Source: Candidatus Hydrogenedentota bacterium
GTDB taxonomy: Bacteria; Hydrogenedentota; Hydrogenedentia; Hydrogenedentales; JAJRTN01
Reading direction: 5' to 3'
DNA length: 39,484 nucleotides
Assembly (NCBI GenBank): GCA_024278275.1
Contig: JAJRTN010000126.1
Coordinates: 1 to 39,484, forward strand
Below, in pieces: positions 15,889-23,868 of this stretch; positions within the stretch are counted from its first letter, which is position 1; each line of letters begins with the position of its first letter. The translations under genes and the position numbers were made by a program. The notes under the pieces are model-generated. The model did no database searches. It saw nothing but the letters and a program-made list of their open reading frames with translations, and was not told the origin of the DNA.

Positions 15889-15908
15889 GGTCGCGCTCCC
15901 GCGCGACC
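15889..15908. repeat. Perfect 8-bp-arm hairpin with TCCC loop
   Basis: GGTCGCGC (15889-15896) and GCGCGACC (15901-15908) pair perfectly around TCCC, which on the other strand is a GGGA loop. It belongs with the hairpins at 435-460 and 15974-15993 by loop identity. Confidence 0.65.
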
Positions 15909-15973
15909 TGTTGCGGCGAATGCCTCACGCCAAGGGGGAGCGCCCTCGCCGCGGGGAGCCACGTTCGGCCAAC

Positions 15974-15993
15974 GGACAAGCGGGAGCTTGTCC
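15974..15993. repeat. Perfect 8-bp-arm hairpin with GGGA loop
   Basis: GGACAAGC (15974-15981) and GCTTGTCC (15986-15993) pair perfectly around GGGA. The loop is that of 435-460, and the arms are unrelated. Confidence 0.65.
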
Positions 15994-16058
15994 CTACCTC
16001 CTCCGCCTGGAGCCGACGGCACCGACAGGGTCGTGCGCTCCGTGAACCGTTACGAAAA

Positions 16059-16106
16059 GTAGAAGAGGCTTCCAGCCTCTTCAAAGCGGCTGGAAGCCGC
16101 TTCTAC
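16059..16106. repeat. Double hairpin, also a larger inverted repeat
   Basis: GAAGAGGCT-TCC-AGCCTCTTC (16062-16082) and AAGCGGCT-GGA-AGCCGCTT (16084-16102) are two adjacent perfect hairpins. The outer halves 16059-16077 and 16088-16106 are also nearly complementary, so the block can fold as two small stems or one large one. This architecture is like REP/BIME-type palindromic elements. The second stem shares its core with the hairpin at 6365-6405. Confidence 0.75.
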
Positions 16107-16298
16107 GTTACCGTCATCCCCGCGAATGACGGAAGAGAGGGGCAAACACGTATTCGTGACCATTGGTACGGAACGTCACGGGTAAGGGAAAAAAGATCCG
16201 CCATTTCGCAAATGCCGCTCAACCGTATCCGTTTTTCTTCGTTGCAGAGGCACGGCTATACTGGTACATTCTTAACAGGTTTCACGGAAGGAGAAAGC

Positions 16299-17168
16299 AT
16301 GTTCAAGCTGGCTGCGTTTAGCGACGAGATTTCCCAGGACCTGGCCCATGCCTGCCGAGTATGCAGGGAATATGATGTGGAAGGTGTTGAGATCCGAAGC
16401 GTTTGGGACACGCCGGTCCAGGATCTTACACCGAAGCAGGTGGGCGAGGTGGGCCGCGTGGTGGCGGATCACGGGATGCGCGTGTGCAGCGTGGGATCGC
16501 CCTTCGGTAAATGCGACCTTGACCATCCCGCCGAAGTGGCGGATCACATGGATATCCTGCGCCGTTGCGCCGATATGGCCAACGAATGGGAATGCGCCGT
16601 GGTGCGGGGCTTCGCCTTCTGGAAGCGAATCCAAGGGGAAAAGCCCTGGGAGGCCATGATCGCGGCCTTCGCGCCGGTGCCCGCGATTCTCGAAGAGAAG
16701 GGCGTGGTGCTGGGGCTGGAAAACGAACATTCCTGCTACGTGGGCACTGCGGGCCATGCGCGGTGTTTCCTGGACAGGCTGGGGTGCCCGCGGGTGAAGG
16801 TGGTGTGGGACCCGGCGAACCATGTGCATGATCCCGATGCCGCCGATACGCCGGCCTACCCGGACGGTTACGCGTGCATCCGCGAAGACATTTGCCACGT
16901 CCACATGAAGGACGCCGGTCCCGGCGAGGACGGCCGGGTACGCTGCCAGTACATGGGCCAGGGCGTGGTGGATTGGCAGGGTCAATTCCAGGCCCTGAAG
17001 GACGATGGTTACGCGGGCCATGTATCGCTGGAGACGCATGTACGCGCCGAGGATTTTCCCGAGGCGTTGCGCGATGAATATGGTCAACACCTGACAGGCG
17101 GCAGCCGCGAAGGGGCGAGCCGGGTCTGCCTCGCCTGGGCGCGGGACGCGGTGGCCCGGTTGACTTGA
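16299..17168 (+). CDS. Sugar phosphate isomerase/epimerase-like TIM-barrel protein
   Basis: The 289-residue protein belongs to the xylose-isomerase-like/AP-endonuclease-2 TIM-barrel family. The metal-site residues lie on the expected strands: Glu in LGLENEHSCYVG, Asp in KVVWDPANHVHD, His in ICHVHMKDAG and Glu in GHVSLETH. Family members isomerise or epimerise sugars and inositol derivatives in the cytoplasm, and the true substrate cannot be read from sequence. I start at 16299 because GGAAGGAG precedes the ATG and recognisable similarity begins there (MFKLAAFSDEISQD). It has no signal peptide. The ABC transporter ATPase gene follows 45 bp later. Confidence 0.87.
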   Translation: MFKLAAFSDEISQDLAHACRVCREYDVEGVEIRSVWDTPVQDLTPKQVGEVGRVVADHGMRVCSVGSPFGKCDLDHPAEVADHMDILRRCADMANEWECAVVRGFAFWKRIQGEKPWEAMIAAFAPVPAILEEKGVVLGLENEHSCYVGTAGHARCFLDRLGCPRVKVVWDPANHVHDPDAADTPAYPDGYACIREDICHVHMKDAGPGEDGRVRCQYMGQGVVDWQGQFQALKDDGYAGHVSLETHVRAEDFPEALRDEYGQHLTGGSREGASRVCLAWARDAVARLT

Positions 17169-17213
17169 AGCCGCGCCTGCGAACGGGACCCGTCGCCCGA
17201 GAAAGGGGGCTCC

Positions 17214-17972
17214 ATGGACCTCTGCGTTGAGACAAACGCCCTGACGAAAACCTTCGGCACGAAGCGCGCCGTGGACGGGGTTGACATCCGTGTCGAACGC
17301 GGAAGTTTCCATGGTTTCCTGGGTCCCAATGGGGCAGGCAAATCGACCACTATCAAGATGCTCACCGGGCTCCTCGCGCCAACGTCCGGCACGGTCAGGC
17401 TGCTCGGTCTCGACCTGGAGTCAAACGCCCTTGAAATCAAACGGCGCATTGGCGTGTTGCCCGAGGACCTTTGTCTTTTCGAGAACCTTACCGCCCGCGA
17501 ATACCTCGTTTTCGTGGGACGAATGTACCGACTTCCCGCAGCCATTGCGCAGGCGCGTTGCGATGAACTCCTAAGCCTGCTGGGTCTGGGCGACACGGGC
17601 AAGACCTTGGCGGTCGAGTTTTCCCACGGCATGAAAAAGAAGCTGTCACTGGCGGCCGCACTGATCCACAACCCCGAGTTGGTCTTTCTGGACGAGCCCT
17701 TCGAGGGTATCGACGCCTTGGCTTCGAGAACCATCCGCGCCGTGCTCGACCGAATTGTTGAACGGGGCGGCACCATTTTCCTGACGTCCCATATTCTCGA
17801 AGTGGTGGAACGTCTCTGCACCCACGTAGGAATTATCAGCGAGGGCCGTCTCGTGCATCAGGCTCCCCTCGACCGCGGAAACGGGCCTTCCCTGGAAGCC
17901 ATGTTCATTAGTGCCGTCGGGGAACCGGAGGAGACCTCGGTGGAATTGTCCTGGCTTCGGGCGCGCATGTAG
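17214..17972 (+). CDS. ABC transporter ATP-binding protein
   Basis: This 252-residue nucleotide-binding subunit has a complete motif set: Walker A GPNGAGKST (residues 37-45), signature FSHGMKKKLSL (about 137-147), Walker B ELVFLDEPFEGID (about 158-170) and the switch histidine in LTSHILEV. The signature reads SHGMK, typical of the DrrA/CcmA/Nod-I-like exporter branch. It pairs with the permease that begins 12 bp after its stop, and the two probably form an exporter with separate ATPase and membrane genes. The substrate is unknown. Confidence 0.93.
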   Translation: MDLCVETNALTKTFGTKRAVDGVDIRVERGSFHGFLGPNGAGKSTTIKMLTGLLAPTSGTVRLLGLDLESNALEIKRRIGVLPEDLCLFENLTAREYLVFVGRMYRLPAAIAQARCDELLSLLGLGDTGKTLAVEFSHGMKKKLSLAAALIHNPELVFLDEPFEGIDALASRTIRAVLDRIVERGGTIFLTSHILEVVERLCTHVGIISEGRLVHQAPLDRGNGPSLEAMFISAVGEPEETSVELSWLRARM

Positions 17973-17984
17973 AGGAGTGTGCTC

Positions 17985-19670
17985 ATGATGCGGCAGTGTT
18001 GGGCGATCATCGCCCTCAAGTGGACGATCCTGACACACACATTCTCCAGCGGGAAACTGCTCGGTACGTTGGTGGGAGCCCTCCTGGCGCTAATGGTCTT
18101 GAGCCTTGCCGTGGCCGGTTCCACCGGTGCTTTCATGGGGGCGTGGCGTCTCCTGGGCTCGGACGACGTGGATAACTTGACTCTGTTGGCCATCTTCGAC
18201 GGCGCGGTATTCGCTTTCTTGTTTCTGCTGCTGCTGGGCCTTCTCATGGATATACAACGGGCCGATATCATCGACCTTCGGAAGATGCTCCATTTCCCCG
18301 TGTCCCTGCCCATGGTTTTCTCCATGAACTTTATCGCCTCCCTGTTTGGCCCCGCATTCCTCCTCGCCACGCCCATCAGCCTGGCCTTCATCGCGGGAAT
18401 GGTCCTCTCACGCGGTCCCAATATGCTGCTGTGCATTCCTCTGGCTCTGGCCTTCATACTCATGGTCATGGCGTGGGCGTACCATGCACGGGGCCTCTTC
18501 GCCATGCTCATGGAAAACAAGCGCCGCTGCCGCATCATCATGGGCCTGCTCCCTTTCGCTTTGTTCCTCCTGTTATACAGTCCGGCCTGGGTGGGCGCCG
18601 CCTACCGCGCCACCCTACCCTACCTCCCACCGCGGGTTCAGCAGATCGATCCCAAAGTGCTTCTCACCGCCGTGAGCGCCATGCTGCCTCCGCTTTGGTT
18701 TCCCTGTGGCGTGACCGCCATCGACCGGGGCGACCATGCCACCGCGCTGGCGGCCTTTGCCGGGTTGATTGCGCTGATGGCCGTGGGTCTGTGGCGCGGC
18801 TACCGCGCCATGCACGACTATTGTCTTGGCTGCAACCGGGTGGAGCGATCCATGGATCGGCCCACGGTCGGACTTGGCGGTAGGCCTGCATTCACGGCCG
18901 GGGGGCTTCCCTTTCTCGCTGAAGACACGGCGGCCCTTACCCGAGCCGCCTGGCTTCATTACGTGCGCCTGCCCAATCTGCGAACCGTGGTCGGCGCCAA
19001 TTTACTCATGCCAATAGCGATATGTTTTATGGTGGGTATCTCACGCAAAGGTGAAGGCTTGTCGCCCTTTCTGGTGGGGTTGGTCATACTCTCCCCGTAC
19101 ATGAGCCTGAGCGCGTTCCTGCTCAACTTCTTCGGCGCGGACTACGACGGATTCCGGTGCCACCTGCTCGCGCCCACGCCCCGCCACAAGGTGCTGCTGG
19201 CCCGGAACCTTGCTTTGGCGCCCATTGCCGGGGGAGTAAGCCTCACGCCCTTGGTCCTCCTCGGCTTCCTGGCGCCCATACCTTGGACCGACATGCTCAC
19301 GTGGCTGTTTCTCGCGCCCGTGGTATATATCTGTCTCATCTGTTTCGGAAACTACACCTCCTCCGTCATGCCCTATGCGCTCCCCCGCAGCGCACTCAAA
19401 CGCAACAAGCTTAACACCAACATGCTTCTTGCAGCCTTGGTCAACGGACTGGTGTTCATGGTGCCTGTCTGGGTCTGCGCTATCGTGATCACGGTGAATT
19501 GGGTCGGCAGAACACTTGACATGGGTCTTCTTCCTCTCGGTCCCGTGGCAGCCCTGGCGTTGCTGGCCGGTATGCTCTTTGCCTATCCCTACCTGTTGCG
19601 GTCCGCCGGTGCTCTGTTGCGGCGACGCGAGCAACGTATTCTCGAAATGCTTACCCGCGACCACGAGTAA
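17985..19670 (+). CDS. ABC exporter permease, polytopic membrane protein
   Basis: The 561-residue protein has about 11-13 hydrophobic segments. These include LLGTLVGALLALMVLSLAVA near the N-terminus, VFAFLFLLLLGLL, a cluster around residues 110-170, and four more in the C-terminal third. A hydrophilic middle section lies around residues 285-325. It resembles large permeases encoded beside single ABC ATPases. GAGGAG at 17972-17977 is 7 nt from the ATG at 17985, so I prefer this over the GTG at 17979. It forms an operon with the preceding ATPase. The transported substrate is not evident. Confidence 0.8.
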   Translation: MMRQCWAIIALKWTILTHTFSSGKLLGTLVGALLALMVLSLAVAGSTGAFMGAWRLLGSDDVDNLTLLAIFDGAVFAFLFLLLLGLLMDIQRADIIDLRKMLHFPVSLPMVFSMNFIASLFGPAFLLATPISLAFIAGMVLSRGPNMLLCIPLALAFILMVMAWAYHARGLFAMLMENKRRCRIIMGLLPFALFLLLYSPAWVGAAYRATLPYLPPRVQQIDPKVLLTAVSAMLPPLWFPCGVTAIDRGDHATALAAFAGLIALMAVGLWRGYRAMHDYCLGCNRVERSMDRPTVGLGGRPAFTAGGLPFLAEDTAALTRAAWLHYVRLPNLRTVVGANLLMPIAICFMVGISRKGEGLSPFLVGLVILSPYMSLSAFLLNFFGADYDGFRCHLLAPTPRHKVLLARNLALAPIAGGVSLTPLVLLGFLAPIPWTDMLTWLFLAPVVYICLICFGNYTSSVMPYALPRSALKRNKLNTNMLLAALVNGLVFMVPVWVCAIVITVNWVGRTLDMGLLPLGPVAALALLAGMLFAYPYLLRSAGALLRRREQRILEMLTRDHE

Positions 19671-19737
19671 GTGGCACAATCCGCTGGACCAAGGGAAAGG
19701 ACCGTGTCTACAATGGCCGTCCAGAGGAGGGAAGCCC

Positions 19738-20676
19738 ATGGCGCAAAATCACGTGATTCGAAAAACCGTTTATGCCCTTGCCGCGGTGGCGGTCGCGTTG
19801 ACGCTGGCCTATGCGTACTACTTCATCCTGCCACCCACCATGGGCGACGGGCCGGCCGGGCCGCCCGTGCCCGGAGAACCCTTTGAAACGGTGTTGTCCG
19901 AACGGCCCGTGGTGCTGCTGGGCTTGGGGGATAGCGTCACGGCGGGCTATGGCGCTTCGCCGGGAAAAGCCTATCTCAATCGTCTTTTCGCCAACCCGTC
20001 CGATGAGTTTGACGACCTTCGTGGCCTGAATCTGAAGCGATGGTTTCCGAACCTGGTGCTGGAAAACCACGCGGTCTCCGGGTCCAATTCGGAGGAATGC
20101 CTGGAGAAGCAACTTCCAGCCCTGAAGCCCTACCCGGTGGACACGTTGGGCGTGGTCTGTCTCACCACGGGGGGCAACGACCTTATTCATTTCTACGGTC
20201 GCACCCCGCCTCGTGAGGGCGCCATGTACGGGGCGACCTTGGCGGAGGCCGGGCCGTGGATCGAAAACTACGGGGAACGGTTGGAAACGATCTTGGGCGG
20301 TATTCGCCGTCTTTTCCCGGGCGGCTGCCAAATCTTTCTCGCCAATATCTACGATCCTTCCGATGGCGTAGGCGATCCGGAGGCCGCCCGGCTGCCGCCC
20401 TGGCCGGACATGCTGGCGCTCCTCACCGCATACAACGATATCATCCGGCAGACTGCGGACCAGTATGAAAAGGTATGGCTCGTGGACATGCACGGCGTGT
20501 TTTTGGGCCACGGCGTCCATGCGCGGCAATTCTGGCGTGACCATTACGATGCCGAGGATCCGCACTATTGGTACTACGAAAACCTCGAAGATCCCAACGA
20601 CCGGGGTTACGACGCGCTACGCCGTGTGTTCCTGCTGGCCATGATTCAGGCCTTCGAGGAGTACGTCGGTCCATGA
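19738..20676 (+). CDS. Membrane-anchored SGNH/GDSL-like hydrolase lacking the usual Asp-x-x-His dyad
   Basis: The 312-residue protein has an N-terminal membrane anchor or signal (VYALAAVAVALTLAYAYYFI), then an SGNH fold. Block I is VVLLGLGDSVTAGYGA (Ser nucleophile), block II has NHAVSGSNS and block III is TTGGND. At block V, where D-x-x-H-P-N is expected, the sequence reads NLEDPNDRGYDALR, so both dyad residues appear substituted. Family members are esterases or acyl/acetyl transfer enzymes acting on carbohydrates and lipids outside the cytoplasmic membrane. The start has AGAGGAGGG upstream. Its stop overlaps the next ATG (ATGA), so it is coupled to the membrane-protein gene. Confidence 0.78.
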   Translation: MAQNHVIRKTVYALAAVAVALTLAYAYYFILPPTMGDGPAGPPVPGEPFETVLSERPVVLLGLGDSVTAGYGASPGKAYLNRLFANPSDEFDDLRGLNLKRWFPNLVLENHAVSGSNSEECLEKQLPALKPYPVDTLGVVCLTTGGNDLIHFYGRTPPREGAMYGATLAEAGPWIENYGERLETILGGIRRLFPGGCQIFLANIYDPSDGVGDPEAARLPPWPDMLALLTAYNDIIRQTADQYEKVWLVDMHGVFLGHGVHARQFWRDHYDAEDPHYWYYENLEDPNDRGYDALRRVFLLAMIQAFEEYVGP

Positions 20677-22724
20677 CGTCATCACGCAAACGAGACGCTT
20701 GGCAGGCGGCGCTCATCGGGGTTATCGCGGGTTGCACGTGCATGGTCTTTTCCGTGTCGTGGGACGGCACGCCCCATTTCTTTCAGGACCTTTTCGGGCC
20801 GTCGGTGATGCTGGGCTGCGGGCGGGGCTTCGTCAATCCCGCCCCGGGGGCGGTGCCGGAACTGGACGCTTTTATCCATCCCGAAATGCACGTGAACCAC
20901 CCCCCGGTGATGGACTGCTTCGATTGTGCGCGCCTGCCCGAGGACGTTCCGGAGATCCCCCTGGGGTCCTTCCAGCGGCGGCAACGCTACCTGCTCCTGG
21001 CCGTGGGTTGGCTATGGCGGGCGCTGGGCGTGCGGTGGTCCGCCCTGACGCCGCTGTACGGCCTGCTTTTCGGTGCGAGCGCCGCCGTGCTTTTCGGCCT
21101 GTTCCGCTTGGCCGTGCCGCGATTCATTGCCTGGCCCGCCGTGTTGCTGCTGGTGTTCTCGCCCATCCAGCTCAATAACCTGGTGCGTCTTCGGGACTAC
21201 TCGAAAGCGCCCTTCATTCTAGGCGCCATCCTCCTCCTGGCGTGGCTGGTGAAGCGGCCCTTCGCGCGGGGGCGTCTGTTTGGGGTGTCCGCCCTGTGTG
21301 GCGTGGTGCTGGGCGTGGGCATGGGCTTTCGCATGGACGTACTCATCTGCGTGCCCGCCTTCGTGCTGGTGGTGTTCCTGTTTCTGGAAGGCCCCCTCAC
21401 TGCACGGCTTCGCGAGAAAGTCGCGGCGGTGGCGATTTTCCTCGCCGTCTTTTTCGTGGCGGGATTTCCCATCCTCACGGCCATGGGCACGAGCATGAAA
21501 TACCAGGACTTCATGCTGGGCCTCAACGACCTCTATGACAGCCGTCTCGGCGTGGGCGGTGTGCCTTACCAGATTAACCATCGCTACTTCGACCGCGAAC
21601 CCTTCGCCACGCTGGAGGCTTACGCCGTCCACCGCACCGGTGCGCCGGGCTTCTACGATTGGGATACGCCGGAAGTCGAGGCGGCGGGGCGGCGTTTCAC
21701 GCGCGAAGTGATCCGCACCTTCCCGGCGGATCTCATGATGCGCGCCCTGGCCGCCACCTTGCGCACGGTGGACGAACTGAACTCCAGCCCCCGCCATCCC
21801 GCGCCACGGGGTATTGACGACGCGATCCTGCGCCATTTTTATGACGCCCACGCCTGGATCGTTTTTCACGGCCTCCGCTACGCACGCTACGCGGTGGTGC
21901 TGGCCCTGCTGCTGCTCAGTGCGTTCAGTTTGCGCCACGGTCTGGCGGCGCTCTTCTTTCTGCTCTATTTCGGCGGCTACGGCGCGGTGCAATTCGCCAG
22001 CCGTCACTACTTCCACATGCAGTTCCTATCCTTCTGGGCGGTGGCGTTCTGCCTGGCCGCGGTGGCTGCAATAGTGCGCTACCCCATAACCCGAGAGCGC
22101 GCAAAGGACGCCTCGCCTCTGCTTCCCAAACACGGGGCGAAGGGAGCCATCCTGCGTGTTGCCGTGTTTTCCGTGATCGCCGTGGTAGGGATTTTCGTGC
22201 CACTCCAGGCGCTCCGCATTTACCAGACCGGGCAGGTCCGAAAGGTGCTGGAGGCCTACGAGGCCGCACCACGAACGGGACTCTCCTTCCACACAACCTC
22301 ACAGGAAAACGGATTCGTACTCGTGCAAAGCGATGAGGGTGCGAAGTGCGGCCCCCAGCCGGACGGGCCGCCCTGTTTCAACTACGACTACCTGGTGGCC
22401 GAATTCGACAGCTCGGAGGGCGCGGTGCCTTTCCTGGTGCGCTACGAAGGATCGTCGCACGATGTGGCTTTCACCTGGACAGGAACCATTCCCCGGGCGG
22501 AGGGTGGTCCCGTGCGATTGTACTTTCCCGCCTATTACGCCCGTTGGCGCAACACCGACCACGAATGGACGCGCTACAAGGGCCTGGAACTTGCCCCCGA
22601 GTTCCTCCCGCGCCTTCGGAGCCTGGATCGCGTGGACCACCCGGAGCGGTTCACCTTCCTCCTCACCGCCACCCTTGCCCCTGATTGGCGGGAAAAACCG
22701 CTGTATCAACGGCTCACGCGGTAG
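20673..22724 (+). CDS. Polytopic membrane protein, possibly GT-C-type glycosyltransferase
   Basis: The 683-residue protein has roughly 9-11 membrane segments in its first 520 residues. A long first external loop (about residues 30-110) contains acidic residues (ELDAFIHPEM, HPPVMDCFDC). A last non-membrane domain of about 160 residues is beta-rich. The overall plan (short N-terminus, helix, large loop with acidic residues, many helices, C-terminal extracytoplasmic domain) resembles GT-C lipid-linked sugar transferases, but no signature motif is secure. The start at 20673 overlaps the SGNH stop as ATGA, showing translational coupling. A role in cell-surface glycan modification with its SGNH partner is inference. 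Confidence 0.65.
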   Translation: MTSSRKRDAWQAALIGVIAGCTCMVFSVSWDGTPHFFQDLFGPSVMLGCGRGFVNPAPGAVPELDAFIHPEMHVNHPPVMDCFDCARLPEDVPEIPLGSFQRRQRYLLLAVGWLWRALGVRWSALTPLYGLLFGASAAVLFGLFRLAVPRFIAWPAVLLLVFSPIQLNNLVRLRDYSKAPFILGAILLLAWLVKRPFARGRLFGVSALCGVVLGVGMGFRMDVLICVPAFVLVVFLFLEGPLTARLREKVAAVAIFLAVFFVAGFPILTAMGTSMKYQDFMLGLNDLYDSRLGVGGVPYQINHRYFDREPFATLEAYAVHRTGAPGFYDWDTPEVEAAGRRFTREVIRTFPADLMMRALAATLRTVDELNSSPRHPAPRGIDDAILRHFYDAHAWIVFHGLRYARYAVVLALLLLSAFSLRHGLAALFFLLYFGGYGAVQFASRHYFHMQFLSFWAVAFCLAAVAAIVRYPITRERAKDASPLLPKHGAKGAILRVAVFSVIAVVGIFVPLQALRIYQTGQVRKVLEAYEAAPRTGLSFHTTSQENGFVLVQSDEGAKCGPQPDGPPCFNYDYLVAEFDSSEGAVPFLVRYEGSSHDVAFTWTGTIPRAEGGPVRLYFPAYYARWRNTDHEWTRYKGLELAPEFLPRLRSLDRVDHPERFTFLLTATLAPDWREKPLYQRLTR

Positions 22725-22856
22725 CGGGGCTGCTTCATGGACGTGTGGAAAAGCGGACGGAAAGGCTGGCCACGGAGCCCGCGGCCCCAAAATAATGTGG
22801 CATGGGGGCCCTCCCGCCGTGTATCGTTGGGGCGAGAAATCCGGGAGAAATGCAAG

Positions 22857-23771
22857 ATGAACAGGTGGCTTCTTTTCTGGATGATGATCGTTCTCGTGGC
22901 ACCGTGGGCCACGGGGCGGCCGCTTCTTTCCGAGGTCTCGACATGGGAGGAGGCCCCCAAGGCTTCGCCCGTCATCGACCGTGGCCCCGAGGGCGCTTGG
23001 GACCATTACGCCGTGGACAATCCCTTCCTGCTGGAGGTGGATGGCACGCTCTACTGCTTTTATGAAGGCCAGGACAAACCTCTCAACGAGAGCGGCCACG
23101 AGCGCATCGGTCTCGCCGTCTCTCGCGACGGTCTGCACTGGAAAAAGCACGCGGCCAATCCCATCCTCGGCGTGGGAGAAGCGGGCGCCTTCGACAGCGT
23201 GGTGGCCAAGTTACCGGTAGTCATCTCCGTGGACGGCACTTATTATCTTTTCTATTCGGGACGCGATGACAAGACGAAACAAATCGGCCTCGCCACGTCA
23301 ACCAACTTGACCACCTGGACCAAGCATCCGGGAAACCCCGTGCTGCCGAGCCGGGCGCAGCGGTGGGACCGGTTCATCAGCACCTATCCCGCGCCCCCCA
23401 TGAAGCATGACGGACGGTACTACCTGCTGTACCGGGGCATGGCTTCGCTGTACAAGAAACAGGGTGCCGGGCTTGCCGTGTCGGATGACCTGGTCCACTG
23501 GAAACGGGCCGTGGATGAACCAGTGATCACCGTGGCGAAGGAGATCGCTTCCTTTGCCGTTTCGCCCGATGGCGAGGGCTACGCCGGGATTGCCCAGGCC
23601 CCCACCAGGTGTTACTGGAGAAGCGATGACCTTCGCCACTGGATGCCGGGCATGACGCCCCGGTTCACCGGTCATCGTGTGGATACCCTGTCGAACCCGG
23701 TTTGGTTTCGAGGGGACTGGATGATCGTTTACGAACAGGAAGACCGCATCTATCGTGCCGTGGGCCGGTAG
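22857..23771 (+). CDS. Secreted glycosidase-like five-bladed beta-propeller protein
   Basis: The 304-residue protein begins with a signal peptide (RWLLFWMMIVLVAPWATG). Repeated propeller blades follow, each with the pattern Y-Y/C-L-F/L-Y-x-G and S-x-D-x-x-x-W: TLYCFYEGQ...AVSRDGLHWKKH, TYYLFYSGR...ATSTNLTTWTKH, RYYLLYRGM...AVSDDLVHWKRA. These are hallmarks of GH43/GH32/GH68-type and related GH130-like folds. DNPFLL near residue 50 is a candidate for the first acidic position. The start at 22857 is chosen because the signal peptide begins there. Upstream codons are not protein-like. The substrate is unknown. Confidence 0.8.
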   Translation: MNRWLLFWMMIVLVAPWATGRPLLSEVSTWEEAPKASPVIDRGPEGAWDHYAVDNPFLLEVDGTLYCFYEGQDKPLNESGHERIGLAVSRDGLHWKKHAANPILGVGEAGAFDSVVAKLPVVISVDGTYYLFYSGRDDKTKQIGLATSTNLTTWTKHPGNPVLPSRAQRWDRFISTYPAPPMKHDGRYYLLYRGMASLYKKQGAGLAVSDDLVHWKRAVDEPVITVAKEIASFAVSPDGEGYAGIAQAPTRCYWRSDDLRHWMPGMTPRFTGHRVDTLSNPVWFRGDWMIVYEQEDRIYRAVGR

Positions 23772-23868
23772 GATGCGCCTCCGTTTGATTCGGGTGCCTC
23801 CAGCAACTCCAGTGGCACCCGGCGAACCCTTGTGATTCATGTCTGCCGTCGGGATAAGGAAACTTGGC

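Larger units (their letters stand above)
15546..16298. other. Gene-free 750-bp intergenic region rich in hairpins
   Basis: No credible gene lies here. The frame upstream of the isomerase stays open but translates as Arg/Pro-rich text without family features. The region carries three palindromic blocks (15889-15908, 15974-15993, 16059-16106) and, at 16109-16130, a CCGTCATCCCCGCGAATGAC sequence of the type often seen as dispersed intergenic repeats. It is divergent between birA and the isomerase, so their promoters must lie within it. Confidence 0.5.

Noticed and set aside
15693-16298. Long N-terminal extension of the sugar isomerase frame
   Set aside because: It is Arg/Pro-rich text over a hairpin-rich intergenic region. 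The isomerase fold starts at the ATG at 16299, which has a good Shine-Dalgarno.
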